Shown: piece after piece, positions 43,427-56,294 of the stretch
How the letters are laid out: each line of letters opens with the position of its first letter
Numbering within the stretch: position 1 is the first letter of the stretch
From: Neurospora crassa OR74A
Lineage: Eukaryota > Ascomycota > Sordariomycetes > Sordariales > Sordariaceae
Reading direction: 5' to 3'
Assembly (NCBI RefSeq): GCF_000182925.2
Contig: NC_026504.1
Coordinates: forward strand, 5,704,001 to 5,768,000
Length of the DNA: 64,000 nt
Made by a program: the position numbers and the translations under genes
The notes under the pieces: model-generated
The model's database searches: none
Seen by the model: only the letters and a program-made list of their open reading frames with translations
What the model was told of the DNA's origin: nothing

Positions 43427-45027
43427 CTATCTCCGTCTCTCAAGCTCTCTCCTCCATCTGGCACCGAATCTCCACTGCACCGCCAGCCCCAGCAGCGCGA
43501 CGAGCTGAGCCACGACGCAGACGGTGAAGGCTAGCCCGACGCCAAGGGCATTGACCATGGGCATCACAGAGCTCGTACCGGCGGCGGCGAACAGGCACCG
43601 GGCGAGGTTCAGGCTCGCACTGGCGGCTGCGCTGCGGTCGTGGAACACATCGACAAGGTAGGTCATGATGACGGATTGGGTGGCGATGGCCGTCCAGCCC
43701 GTGATGAAGGTGGACACAATCGGTACCGCCATGTGCACCTTTTGCGGGTACTGAATGGTCCAGCCAAATAAAGTGATGGATGCGCACTGCAGGAGGGCAA
43801 AGATCGGGACCAGGCGCAGACGCGCCTTTTCGAGGGGGAAATCATTGCCGTCCGAGTCGTCACCATGACCGTCGGCGTTAGGGGCCGAGTTTGATTGAGC
43901 CTCATACCGGGCTTTGATGCGGCCATAGTCCTTGTCAAGGACTTTTCCCATGACCAGCGTGCCGACCATGGATCCTACACCATTGGCGATGAAGCTCAGA
44001 CCAATTTCGGTCTCCCCAAGCCCATACCGGTCCTCAAGGAGCGTGGACATGGCCGTGATGCTCATCTGCCAAACAGCGTAATAAACAGCGAGAAAGACGA
44101 TGACGGGCGCGGCTTGTTTGCTGACAAGAATCCGAAAGGGACCGACAAGGTCGATGCGTTTTCTTGCCGCGGGCTCGGTGGCGACGTCCCATTTGACGCG
44201 GCTAGTTCTTTGGTAGACGACAAGCGGATACCGGGCGATGGGGTTCGACGGAATCCGGCTCCCATTGCCAACAACCGACCTCAGTGTCTCGGGCATCAAG
44301 AGAATCAAGGACACGACGAAAACACCGCTGTAGATGGCCAAGAACCAAAAGATGGCCCTCCACCCTAAACGGTCCGCCAGCGCGCCTCCGATAATCGGTC
44401 CCACAGCCACAGGCACGAGCAATCCTGCTTGGAAGATGCCCATGAAGCCGCCACGCTCATCACGCGTCGTGATGTCTCCAATCACGCCCGAGCCGATGGC
44501 GATGGTGCTCGCGCTGCCCGTGCTCTGGAGGCATCGCAACACGAGCACCGCAGCATAGCTCTTGGCCTCTCCCAGACCAATGCAGGCGCCGAGAAAGACC
44601 ACAAAGGTGCAACAGTACGTGATCCGGCGTCCCTTCACATCCGAGATGGGGCCCCACAAGCTTGGCGCTATGCCTTGGAAGATGAGGTACGAGGTGACGG
44701 TCAAGTTGACGAGCTCGATGGAAACATTGAGGTCCTTGGCGATAGTAGGTAGAGCGGGAAAGTATACATTCGACGCAAAGCCCGAGACTTTTTTTTTTTT
44801 TTTTTTTTTTTTTTGTATCTGTCAGACCCCAAACATACTCGCCAACCACGCTTGGACAGAATTCCCCACTTACATGTTGCAGCGACAGAAATTATAAGGA
44901 CTATCAGGGCTTTCTGTCGCTTGTCAAAGATGCTATACGGTTGCTCCGCGGCTTCTGGTGGAGGAAAGGTGGCGGCAGAAGTGCCATGAGGGAAAGGTGG
45001 TTGTTGATTTTGAACTTTAGTAATCAT
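43427..45027 (-). CDS. MFS transporter, DHA1-type drug:H+ antiporter
   Basis: Predicted 12-helix plasma-membrane proton antiporter of the QDR-like multidrug group. Two exons, 45027-44874 and 44787-43427, give 504 aa. Motif A is visible between helices 2 and 3 (GPISDVKGRRITY). Motif C-like GIFQAGLLVPVAVGPIIGGALADRLGWRAIFWF (here in one family block, read in pieces) marks antiporters. The hydrophilic N-terminus (MITKVQNQQPPFPHG) precedes helix 1. A central cytoplasmic loop contains a short Asp/Gly-rich stretch. The 86-nt intron ends in 26 consecutive A followed directly by the G of the acceptor, instead of the usual pyrimidine tract. The gene is convergent with the upstream Zn2Cys6 gene, 148 bp apart, and followed on the same strand by a second regulator gene upstream. 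Confidence 0.9.
44789..44814 (-). repeat. 26-nt homopolymer (A on the sense strand) at the MFS 3' splice site
   Basis: On plus it is 26 T; in the MFS pre-mRNA it is 26 A that ends in the acceptor AG (44789-44788). Reading frame across the junction (AAT then TCG GGC TTT with GFASNVYFP) fixes the acceptor here. Confidence 0.8.
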
Positions 45028-45478
45028 GGTCAATGGCAAGCGCCAACTAACTTTGTCATGGATCGGATCTGGATACTGCATGTGATCCAGGACATGTTGT
45101 ATACACATAAGTCTGCTTTTGAGGAAATACGGGCAGACATCGCAGGCATAACGTCGCCTTACGGAGTTCGGAGCTGAGCTTTCCACTTTCGGACTTGAAA
45201 GAGTTTCAGGGGCTTCAACTCCGGAGCAGTAGCCAGACCAACTTTTGTGTTGGTTAGGTATGTAGTCTAGAGCCTTTACCGGCATTTGGAGTTGAGGTTT
45301 CGAAACACGTAACCAGTGCTATTGATGATGATGACGATGTCTACTTCCATCTCCCGAAGGGTATCAGACGTACGGCAACTACCTTACTCAGATACAAGAA
45401 TTCAGCCCACATCCTCCTTTTATAACCCCTAAAGCAAAGCGCAAACCAACGGCTTTTTGACGGCCCTCTCAACAAGAA
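45028..45478. other. promoter region of the MFS gene and 3' flank of the second regulator
   Basis: A 451-bp gap between two minus-strand genes. Nothing else was recognised. Confidence 0.4.
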
Positions 45479-46077
45479 TTAGCCTCCATGCGTGCAACTC
45501 GTCACCGCATACATCATTGTCCCAAACTCATCGACACCCTCCAACCACTGGTCCACTCTCCTGCGCCTTTCCACCAAGCCCGCCTCATCCATGTCTGCTG
45601 GAACTGCCCAAAGCTCATCGATGCAAAGGCCACCACCCTCCGTTTGTGGCCACTCGGCCACGTGCAAGTTGTATGCCTTTTCCCACTCATCCCGAGCTGA
45701 TGCCTGCCACAGAGCTTTGCTTGCTGGCGCCGGTAGTCCTCGCAACTCGGTGCCAAGAAAAGTCGGAAGACCCTCTTTGGCAGTGAGCATGTTGTCCAAA
45801 AGATACATGGTGTAGAGCGTTCGCCGTTTCGTCTCGGCCACGATCCACGTTTCCCACCTCGGCCGCCGGGCTCCTTGTGCTCCTCCATGTCCGTCTTGTT
45901 CGGCCGAGCACACTAGCCCCCGCGCCGAACAGGCGCATGCAATCTTCTGGAGATGCATCATTGCTTGTTGTAGTCGGAGGAAAGGGTGGTCCGCAGCATC
46001 CCGGCCGACATGGAGTCGATAGTACAAGACCAAGGTGTACACCAAGTAAGCCTGGAATGCCGCAAGCAGCTGCGCCG

Positions 46078-46109
<32 letters not shown>

Positions 46110-46948
46110 GCATCGCAAGTGTTGTGGCCGTATTGCTCATAGAGCTTGTTCATCTCGCGCTGCAAAACCTCGGCAAGGACTCCTTCGCTGCCAGGCAGCG
46201 GCTTTTCGCAGCTCCGAATCAGGCTTAAGCAAGTCGAGAGCGCTGGTGTGTTTGGTAATGTGTGACGCACATGAACTGGGTGTAGAAACGGCGGGAGGCT
46301 ATGGCCGCCGCCTCGGACCGCAACAGCCGCGTACGATTTGAGGATTCTATATGTGAAGGCTGTGATGCTCGGGGAAAGCGTTTTGGCCGTCTGCCCGGGG
46401 ACAGCTACCTCTACGTAAGGTTTGAGCCAGCGGTTTTGGATGTCATTCGCGTTAATGGGACACACGAGATCGACATGTGAGAAGTCGAGGACATGTGCAG
46501 CTGACCCTCCTCCTCCTCGGGTGGTATGGGTGGATGTAACTTGGTGCCGTCTTGGATGAGCGGACCGGCTCGTGTCTGCAAGGTTTGTTGAAGCCGGGCT
46601 GACTAGGCCATCGAGACTAGTAGCTCCAGCAGGCTGGATACATGCCGTAGATTCACCGGCAAGATAAAGACTTGAGCTCTGTGTTGTCGGTGACATGGCA
46701 ACATTCGGCTCGGGAGTTGAGCCATGAAGCGGGAGGCTCCCCGATACGGAAACCAGGCTGCCTCTTGTCTCCGTTTTTTCGAGAGAAACTTGGGAACCTC
46801 CAGACAAAGATGCCTGCGAGTACGTGCAAGCTAGTCCTCGTAGCGTGCATCGGCTACATGATGTTGCCTTGCGATCGCATTTCGCTTTGGCGTTGGAGCA
46901 TGGTTGGCATGATTTTTGCCGTGATGTCGAGTATCTCGTAGTCTTCAT
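45479..46948 (-). CDS. Zn2Cys6 transcription factor with a poly-Asp tract
   Basis: Binuclear zinc-cluster regulator, a single uninterrupted frame of 489 aa. The cluster is at the N-terminus: C14, C17, C24, C31, C34 and C41. A Ser/Thr-rich linker follows, then a helical region with SVDL-like HVDLVCPINANDIQNRWL, ALSTCLSLIRSCEKPLPGSEGVL (in part), and ETWIVAETKRRTLYTMYLLDNML, an arrangement common in the fungal-specific domain. A run of about ten Asp near residue 280 comes from a GAT trinucleotide repeat (46080-46110). The start codon is preceded within 7 nt by TACCTAGGTA at 46955-46964. It lies upstream of the MFS gene on the same strand, so it could regulate it; that is inference. Confidence 0.87.
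46080..46110 (-). repeat. GAT trinucleotide repeat coding poly-Asp
   Basis: About ten ATC/GAT units in the coding sequence of the second zinc-cluster factor. Confidence 0.9.
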
Positions 46949-48210
46949 GTATGGTACCTAGGTAGGTAGACGGTAAAAGAAGGAGTAGCGAGGTGTATGA
47001 GTGGTAGCATCTTCAACTTATAGGGGCCGTGCCGTGCTTCTCCACGTGTCCGGTTCCACCGGGGCGATCACATCTTCCTTCCGCGATTAGGAGAGCGAAC
47101 GGGATCCCGAGTTTTCCAGTGGCTATAGGTAGCCGTATGTGTTTCTTTATTTGCTTTCAACCACTTTAAACTGTCTGTCTGTCTCTCCGTCCGTCCGTCG
47201 AGTTCCTATTCTATACCGACGGACGACGTGCCAAGATACTACTGCTAGCAAACTGCCAGCGCTTTTCGTATGTCTCAGATGCAGCATCTCTATTCCACTT
47301 GATAATCATCTCATTAATAAGGTAAAAAAAGAGCACCCTTGTTTGTTCCAAGAGACCTTTACTTTCATCAGATAGGTATCCTGCGTGAGTCTCTTTGTGA
47401 CGAACAAACAGTAGTTTTGTCTCCTACTCTCTCTCTCTCTCTATCTGCCTCCCACTACTACCAGAGACAGTTAACGAAATCGTGAACATCATGGCTTCTT
47501 CTCCTTCTTTGCGCCCACCTTCCCATCTCTTGGATGGGCCTGGGGATACCTCGGACCGCATTTCAATGCAGGATCCAAAACCTCACTGGGAGGCGAACAA
47601 TGTTCCCTTTTCAACTCCCTGGCTTTCTACTAGCTCAGACATCTTTCTTGTTTTGCCATGCATCTCCCCATGAGAGTACAGTGACACCTTTTGAGGACAA
47701 TGTCTCTTCTCCACCTTCCGTTTTCTTGTAAATGCGGTTGAAAAGGAATGTACAAAAAAAAAAAGAGAAAGCAAGGACCTGCTCAGTCGATCCAGTCGCC
47801 GCCGTGAAGAAGAAAAAAAAAAGATGCTCCTATGCTGTTCTGCGTCGGCGCAAAACAAACAAAATGGTGCGTAAACAAGATTACAATAAGTTCCGTTTGG
47901 TAGGGTATGGTTGATGGCGCTGCCTGTCGCTCAGATGAATGCATGCTAATGGAAAAGAGAAACCAATGGGAAGCAAAAGCAAACCTCAGGTTGGCAACGT
48001 TCCAAACGCGCGTGAACCCTAAGATATGATAAGAAACAACAACCGCCGCCTCCGTTGCTGTCACCGCCGTGCTTTTGCTAGCCGGCTAGCCGGACAGCTA
48101 CCACCCCTTTAAAACGCCGAGTCATGCAAGAAGGGAGGACTTGGTAATATTCCGAACGCTGTTGCGAGAAAGAGGAAGAAGATGCGTGAGCGAAAAAAAA
48201 GGGTCTTTCA
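46949..48210. other. intergenic region between the zinc-cluster factor and gna-3
   Basis: About 1.26 kb. It contains the factor's promoter (with TACCTAGGTA at 46955-46964), a TC dinucleotide run near 47428-47444, A-rich stretches near 47755-47765 and 47810-47822, and probably the gna-3 3' untranslated region. No gene was supported. Confidence 0.45.
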
Positions 48211-49603
48211 TCATAGAATACCGGAGTCTTTAAGGGCGTTATTGAGAATGGTTTCCTTGACGGCAGCAAACACGAGACGGATGTTGGAGGTATCGGTGGC
48301 TTGTGTCAAGCTGTGACAATGTTAGCATGATGGTGCATACACCAAGACAGGACAGATGGAGCGGACATACTGAGGATATAGGTTAAGGTGAGCCCTGTTA
48401 ACCTGGTTAAACCGCCACAATAGATACTTGGCGGCCTTGTTGACGTCGTTTCCACCGGAATAATCCGGGAAATAGTTCCCTAGAGGTGACCGCCCCAGTT
48501 TCTGCTTGAAGATGTCGACCTTGTTGAGAAACAGGATGATACTCGTTCTCATAAACCACCGTGAATTGACGACCGAATCGAAGAGCAGCAGACTCTCCAT
48601 CATGCGGTTCTGTTACATGTTAGCACCATCTCTGTACCAGGGGGTGACGTGGTTGGTGGACATACCTGACTGCTCTCCTCGAGCAATACTTGGTCGTACT
48701 CGCTCAGGGCAACACAGAAGATGATGGATGTGACGTTTTCGAAGCAGTGAATCCACTTCTTGCGTTCACTACGTTGCCCGCCCACATCAAACATGCTAGA
48801 TCATTGTGTGAGCTGAGGGGCACGAGGGTAACAGATGTCTATCAGGCACACTTACTGGATACTGAGCTGCCCCATCTTGAATCTTGTCTCGTAGATACCC
48901 GTCGTCTTTGTTCTGGCGCGAAGTACATCCATTTCATTTGGTCGGTAGTCTTCGGCCACAATCCTCATGACCTCGGTGAAGAAACTGTGCAAGTCAGCGA
49001 ACGTGAGCTCCTATGGAGAAGAAGAAAAAAAAAAAAAAAAGAAAAAAAAAGAAAAAAAACCGGACACGCACTATTCTGCAGAGTCCATAAGATAGAACTC
49101 TGTTTGCCTCTCCATGAGTTGCTCCTTTGCTGGATCATTCCATAGTGCCTGGATAGCTGTGCCGACTTTGGGGTCTATCGACTGTCCTGGTGGACACCCC
49201 TCCATGTTGTAGTCCTGCAAGAACTCGACGTAGGGCCGTAGCGACGGATCTGCTGGCTGGATATCAAACTGGTGCATAGCATTCACAACCGCCTTTGCGC
49301 ATTCCAACAGATTCTTGTAGACGGTTGGTCGGTAATTTGTGAGCTCCTCATCTGAATAGCCCTTGAGATGTATGATCTTCATCTGCTTCACAATGGTCGA
49401 TTTACCGCTCTCGCCGGAGCCTGTACGCGCACGCATGTTAGCAAAAACGTTTTTAGCGAAGGACAACAGGGGTACGCACCCAAAAGTAGAATCTTGCATT
49501 CTTTCCGTAGCTTCTTGGAGTCCTCCTCTAGGTCGCGATCGATCTTCTGGCTCCTCTTCTTCTGCTCCGTCTCCTCGTCGTTCTTGCTCATGCATGCGCC
49601 CAT
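48211..49603 (-). CDS. gna-3: heterotrimeric G protein alpha subunit, fungal group III
   Basis: Signalling GTPase that in Neurospora acts upstream of adenylyl cyclase. Six exons: 49603-49480, 49420-49072, 48984-48856, 48795-48666, 48609-48371 and 48310-48211, giving 356 aa. The N-terminus MGACMS has G2 for myristoylation and C4 for palmitoylation. G motifs: GSGESGKS (P-loop, split by intron 1), RTKTTGI (switch I), DVGGQR (switch II), NKVD (guanine specificity) and ATDTSN. The C-terminus DSGIL lacks the Cys four from the end that pertussis toxin modifies, which separates it from group I subunits. Intron 2 has an extended A-rich plus-strand (T-rich sense) tract. The upstream flank is unusually long and holds no recognised gene. 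Confidence 0.97.
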
Positions 49604-50411
49604 CTTGATCATCAATCCCTTTCGACTGCGGTGGCTAGATGAGGCAGCCGATGATGGCCGGGAACTTGGACCTGGCGGATAAGAAGATGCTCGTCTGTTC
49701 ACGGGTCTGTTCTAGAAAACCATGAAGACGACTTTTTTTCCTGGCGAATGTTTGGTGTGATGTGCAGTTCAGCTTCGTCGCTCGAATAACCCTTCCTCGG
49801 CCTTTACTTTTGTCGACCAGGGGCAGACTTGTTCGTCGTCGTCGTCCGTCAATCGCCTTCCTTGTAGCTGGAATCCCCGGAAATGGGCGACGAGAAAAAT
49901 ACGGGTTCAAGATGATTTGGTCGACTGACGCAATTGATGGGCAGTTTTGTAAGGTTGACTTTGGCGACTTGTGTGTTCGGTGGGAGGCTCTCCAAGTAAG
50001 TCGACACAACAGGGACCACGGGTGGTTGGATTTGGTTGTGACGTCTTGAGTGGATGCAGTCCGAATCGTTTGGATGGATCGTTAGCCGTTCGTCGCCTCT
50101 CTCTCTCGCTGGTTGGCAGTCTTTCTTTGGCTGGCAGTCGCCGATTCCGACAGTCAGTTGGTTGGCGTGCACGCGCGCCGTCGGTAAACGGTTTCGAAAG
50201 GGTCGGCGACAAAGAAAATCGACGGACGCCGCAATGGATTGAAAGGCGAGATGGGTTGTTGGTTGGTTGGTTGTAGTGGTGTCGGGAATAATTGACGGAC
50301 GGGAGGTAGGTAAGGCCAAAAGGTGAGGTAGAGGTGAATTGGCAGGCAGGCAGGCAGGCAGCCAGTATACCTTTTGTTAAGTTTTGCGGGACGGAGGAGA
50401 TGGATGGGGGG

Positions 50412-50453
50412 GCCCAGGTCGGGATGCCCAGGTCGGGATGCCCAGGTCGCGAC
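50412..50453 (+). repeat. three tandem 14-bp units upstream of gna-3
   Basis: GCCCAGGTCGGGAT occurs twice exactly and then as GCCCAGGTCGCGAC, about 810-850 bp upstream of the gna-3 start. Confidence 0.9.
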
Positions 50454-51803
50454 AAAAAACGGGGGGGTGCTGGGGTCACTGTACTGGACACTATGCCCTC
50501 ACTGGATCCCCGAGTGTTCCAGGTTGCCCGGCGGCCAGTAAAGCAAAGTGGTCCGGGTTCGTGTTATTGTCACCGACTACCCGGTCTAAAATGCGCAGAT
50601 CCAGCGCCTTTGTCAATACGATGGTGAATTGCTAGGGCAGGCCGCTTTAAGCGAGTTGACGCCAGTCAAAGTGGAAGGATTGGATGCCTTGACACTTGTG
50701 CTGTCGGGTTTGGATCGATGGGTTTCAAGTTCGCTGCAGACTGCAGTACATACCTCTAGGCAAGGTACTTACAGTGTGGAAGTCCCTGCGTGGATACAGA
50801 CGAAGCAGCGAGGTGCCCGGATGCTGGAAGGAAGAAAAGTCGAAAATCGGGAGATGAGGCAGTGAAAACCGACGAAGGAGGAAAAGCAAATACTAGGTAA
50901 TGATGGAAGGCAGCCGTACTGTAGCACCGACTGGTGACTGCAGTGAGCAAAGCGACGGCCGACAAACGCTGGATTGGCTGGAAAGGCTCATTTGGTTTGG
51001 AACTGCGGAAGGCTTGAAGAGGCCAAGAGGCAAGGGAGCCAATGAGGAGCATTGTTGGGTGGTGCGGCAGTTGAACGGCAGATCCACCACTCTCCTCCAC
51101 TCAGCTTCACTTCTCAGGGCAGGGCAGTGAGTGCAGCCCTCCTGACGAAAGCCTAGGTACACTAGAGGTAGGTATGCTAAGCCGCAATTGTGCTAGCACT
51201 TCGCACGCTTGCTTAAACAAGTGAGTGTCACCAGCACAGGGCTAATTACCTGAATGAAACAGCACTACACTATTATAGGACCTTGTGTCTACATAAATCC
51301 CAGCGCTGTTGGGGAAAATACTTGGAGGCCAAAGTGGAAGGCAGGCCTTTTGTTATTGGATGTAATTCCGAGGTGTCGCCAAGACATAGTGGGGGCAGCG
51401 AGCTCCGCCTGGCGTAAGCCCCGCTAGACCCTATACGGTATTCTGGCAACAGCTACTCGTCTCCTCGTTGGATGAGGGGAAAGGCGCCAATGTCTGGAAG
51501 GAGCCGCTAGAAGAGGAGTGCAGGAGCCACATCTTCGGGAGTCAGCTCCACCGGTTATAAAAACCACCAGTCCCCTTCGTTGCGCTCTGAACACTGCCGA
51601 TCTCACTCCACTGCCCATTAAATCCTTAGCGTGAACCATGACAGTGACCCCGACGACGACGACGACGAGGACGAGGACGACTACAACGAACGTACCGTGC
51701 CAGTCTGTGACCCGGCGATATTACTGATTTCCTGATCGATACCCGAATCTAATTCTTGGGTCACGCAAGAGTGTCCACCATGGGTCTCGCCTTGTCAGGT
51801 CAT

Positions 51804-51819
51804 AGCTAGGTACCTAGCT
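51804..51819. repeat. 16-bp perfect palindrome AGCTAGGTACCTAGCT
   Basis: A perfect palindrome centred on GGTACC, one of a family of CTAGGTA-based palindromes in this region. Confidence 0.9.
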
Positions 51820-53827
51820 GTGGCTACCTCTACATATTGAGTTGGGGTCCGTTCCCTTGGGGGCTTTCTTCTTCAGCTCTGCCACGAGGCGACAGGCATG
51901 GAAGATGACTTGAGGCAGGTAAAGGGGCGCCGAGTGGTTCTCGGCCGTGTCTCGCAACTCAATGCGCCGGGTTTTATGTATCATGAACTTTCACCTTGCC
52001 CCCTACGCCGCCTCCGCCCCCGAGAACAGACAGTCAGACATGACCGTGACGACATTCATGTCTCAACTGACTCTCTACAAACACTTGGCAGATCAATACC
52101 AGGATGCAAAAAGACCGGCGTCCTCATAGCTGCTTTTTACTCTCTTGGCGGTTGACCGTTTGCAGGCAAAGCAATGATTGTCGACGGTTGTCAATCTTGA
52201 GAAAATCTGCGTCTAGTGTCCGATCAAAAGCCACAATTGGACGGCACCAAGGCCCAGCTGGTCCAGCTTGTTACGGAGCCGATGGGCAAAACATCCACTT
52301 TCCGAATAGCCTCCAGTTTCTCTCCTCGTTGCTCCCATTGCCTGAAGCACCTCACCATTTTCGTGCCTTTTCCGCCGTCAGCTCACTCATATTAATCAGT
52401 GCCTACGGTACTACACTGTCCCCATGGGACCTTTTTGCTCTTCAACTTATATCCGCCGCGAGATGGTGTCCAAGCTGTCTGTCCAAGGTCCCCCAATGAC
52501 AAGTCCCGCTGTTGATTGAGATGGCCCGTGCACCCCGCTCCTTGGGGAAACGGTTGGCGGGTGTAAGGTCAAGGAAAAGTGGATCGGTTGGAGATTACTG
52601 AACTCCTCTTTGCTTCCCAGAAGGAGCTCCGTACTCGGCGGTTTTCCTCCCTTCTCCCATCACAAAAACTCAAGTCTTCATCCTCGACTCCTCACTCTGG
52701 CGGCCTCTGGCGGGTACTCCCACCTCGCTCATTTCCACGGTCCGGGGAAGTCCCTGATTGCCCTTTCGCATCTCCAGGTTCATTTCGTCCGCTTCATGAG
52801 CTTTCACATACTTTGTACCACCTTCACACGTGTGTCCGCGTTAAGGCGACCCAGCCGAGTACGGTACGCGCAACGTTCTCTCTCAAACGAGGAAGACATT
52901 CGGATTCGATGCAACACAGTACTCGGCTACTCAAGTTACTGTCACACCAAGCTGTACACATCAATGCTGGTTTGTTTGTTAGCGTAGGACACGCCCCACA
53001 TCCTTCTACAGGGGGGTAACACGGTCAGAAAGGTCTATTCGCGCGATTTGATTGGCCGAAATCGCTAGATTTTAACGTTAGAACGAGTTGATAGAAGGGA
53101 TTCACACACACGCACACAAACCTCTCTTTCTAGCCAAAAACTACTAGAATCACCAATCATTTACAATTTTCACCTCATTACCTTCTATAATCGGTATAAT
53201 TATCAGGCATTTACTTTTTGTTGTTCCCCCTGTTCGAAAACCCTGTAAGTAGGTACCAAGCTAACGAACAAACCAGGGGTGATGTGTACTAATCACCGTG
53301 AACTACTCCACGTGTTTCCATGGTCAATTCCAAGCGGATACATGATGAGACCAAACACCGACTGCTCAAACACTCGTCTTGCCCGTCTCTTCATGCAGAC
53401 AAGAATAGCACCGACGAAACACCATACTCTGGAGAGGAGCGAAACATGCTTCGGAGTTTATGATGGCGATCTTGTTTCTTTTCTCAAAAAAAGTCCATCT
53501 AGACAAATCATCCATGCGCTACCCAGCAATCACATCTCACTCACTTATCACTCATGGGAACCCTAGATCACCATCCAAGTCTACCAGATCCCCGACCCTA
53601 GCACCCCCGACCCAGCCAAGCTACCACCACGTGTATGCGAAGAAGCCAATTCCCGTTTTCCGTCATTTGGTATCCCAAAAGCGAGGGCAACCTGGGTGTT
53701 CCCAGCAGGGGGGGCCATTAGGTTTGGTGATGAATGAACTAGGGGCTTTGGATGAAACCCTAGTCGGTCGTCCTTATCCAGGTACATACCTGACTTGATT
53801 GGAGATGGCGACTTTTGGCATCTTTTC

Positions 53828-53843
53828 AAAAAAAAAAAAAAAA
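53828..53843 (+). repeat. 16-nt A run
   Basis: Homopolymer in the gene-poor region, with no adjacent element recognised. Confidence 0.85.
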
Positions 53844-56021
53844 GTTGGACAAACTTCATACCTACATAATGGAGAGAGGTTCCATTCGCAAGATCCCTGG
53901 TTTATAATGCCATTGTTAAGGTCCATTTGTTTGGGTTTTTCTCCGGCGTTTGCTGCGATACGATACTGGATGGAGGCGGCTTATCGATCTGGATATGTGA
54001 CAAAACATGGTCTGGACTCCCGTCTTTACATACAAAGAAAGCGGAAACCCCTTCTTCAGCGCTTCAATGATACAATTCAGTTCCGCGTCTTCCACTTTCA
54101 AATATAGAACACTTATGCGTTATGCGTACATCTGTCACAGTACATCACAAATTCCATCATCTACAGAACACGCTAGACTGGCCTGGGACTGGTTCGCGCT
54201 AAAAGTGTAGCAAAGAATCGGTCACTTGTCAGTTTTGGGCTTTTTGTTCCTTGCATCCCCCCCTGACCCTCTTCACCAAGTCCGGTAAAACGAAGCATCA
54301 AGATCCCCTGCCTTGGCTGCTTGGCCTGTCTAACTACATTCAGACCATCCAAGGAGATTACCTAGCTACACTACAACCCCTTCCGCTCTTCCGCCCTTCC
54401 GTCCTTCCGCGCCCTGCCAGGCGAAAGCGACTCCTTTCAGATTTCCGGAGAACTCTCAACGGTTTCAAGTGATTGTCGTTTTCTTTCAGATGTTGGTTCA
54501 ATGTTGTTCACAGTTTCATTGTTCTCTTTGACAACCGACATCATCAACTGGGAGCCATATCCTGCAGCAGAAGCCGTAGCTGCACCGTACGGTACTCAAG
54601 GACGTTTCCTCGCTGCAGTTGGATGGATATGACTGTTCTGCAGTCAGATCGTTCCCCGATGGCTTATGGTGACACATACGCAGCACGCACCATATAGAAG
54701 CGCCGTTGGCGGTTGATTTGGACGATTCACCGTTGACGATTGCGCCACGCAGCCTTTTCTTATCGCTTTCTCTTCCGGTTCGATTCTGCTCTTCCTGCGG
54801 AACGCATGGCCACAGCTCGGTGGACGGAACGGGGCAAGGCTCTTTGGCTCTATTTATATATTCCACCACCGTTGGCTGCACGAGTGGTAGCTGGCAGGAT
54901 GACCGAATTCAACAGATTGGCGTTGTGCTGATGTTCGAATTTGGGATTTGCGGCTTTCAAATCAAAGAACACTAACAGTCGAATGATAGGTACCTCTATG
55001 CTTACACTAGTGCTCACACGGTACCACCTGCAAACTCAACGTCCGCAATATAATAACCAAGCAGGAAGTTCCTCGATGTGATCTGAGGCCAATAGGGGGG
55101 AAACAAAACAAGCTAAAATGCTTGGATACGCTTCACCAGACCGACCTCGTCATTTTTACCGGACCGCTAAATGTTCAATGGCATTATGCATCTACTGATC
55201 GCATATTAGGAAACACCAAAGTGACGACTATTGATGAGTGATCAATAACCCGGTCCCGAAGGTTTGGTTCGTGGACAGGGGTGTCATATGGCCTTTGTAG
55301 TATCGCCTTACTTCCTCATACCCTACCTTTATCTAGATTTAGATGTCCTTAAGCTGATCAGAACTATATGTGACATGTGGAAGGCAGCATGACGCTTGTC
55401 CCGCTCTCACTCCCACATTGACACAAGCAGGTTTAGGATGCCAAAACATGTCAATATCTTTTAGGGTTTGACGACCAACAAATACAACCTACATCGGACA
55501 CTTGACCGGTTTCGAAAAAAAAGCATACCAATTCACGCACACTTCCCCTTCTCCACGAATACTCTCGCTAACCCATGCTCCCTAAAATCGATCAGTGGAC
55601 CAAGCTAACCCCTACTGAACTAACAACACTACACCACACCACAAACAGCTACACTACAAACAACCACGGGCCGACTGCCTGTCGAAAGACTGTACTGTAC
55701 CTGTTTTGTGCACCCGGCACTGTGCCAAACGCACAATGACTTAGTACTAGGTCGCCTTCCAAGTCTAATCGAGCCCATACTCCGATATCACCCATCGTAG
55801 ATCATCATGGGATAGGACCTTTTTTTCCGTCCAGCACCAGACGCGCCCACAGCACGCCCCCAGCACATGACATTGATCTCTCGCTTGTTTTGATGCTAAA
55901 AGGGCGGAAAAGGGACTCAAAGAACCAAAATGGACTAAAAAGGCTTTAAAAGGGATTAGATACAAATAGGATGTCTCAGATGTCGTAACAGTAATTCGTT
56001 TTGTAGCCTGGCCGGAACTTG

Positions 56022-56045
56022 ACTACACTACACTACACTACACTA
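56022..56045 (+). repeat. CACTA pentanucleotide microsatellite
   Basis: About five tandem CACTA units ending in CACTAGGTAC. Confidence 0.85.
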
Positions 56046-56294
56046 GGTACAGTACACGCTAAGGTGACGAACAACATATGTAAAGGGAATCAAACCAGCA
56101 TAAGAGATGAACTACCTAGCTATGTTAGCTAAGTATGTGGGTATACAATTTGGAACTGACGAGTAACTCCGTTTCCGCACCTCGCTGGGATTATGAGAAT
56201 ACCTACTGGTACCTACCTACACTATGGTAGGTGCGTGAGTGCCCGGCCTACAGACAAGAGGGCGGAAACGAATCCGAGAAGACACTACCTACCT

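Noticed and set aside
39949-46948. Secondary-metabolite gene cluster
   Set aside because: Regulators and transporters are present, but no polyketide, peptide or terpene synthase or tailoring enzyme occurs within the window.
48211-49603. Group I G-alpha (GNA-1 type)
   Set aside because: The protein starts MGACMS and ends DSGIL, without the Cys four from the end that marks group I.
52579-53019. 146-codon frame in the gene-poor region
   Set aside because: No conserved motif, no splice context and composition like the surrounding non-coding DNA.
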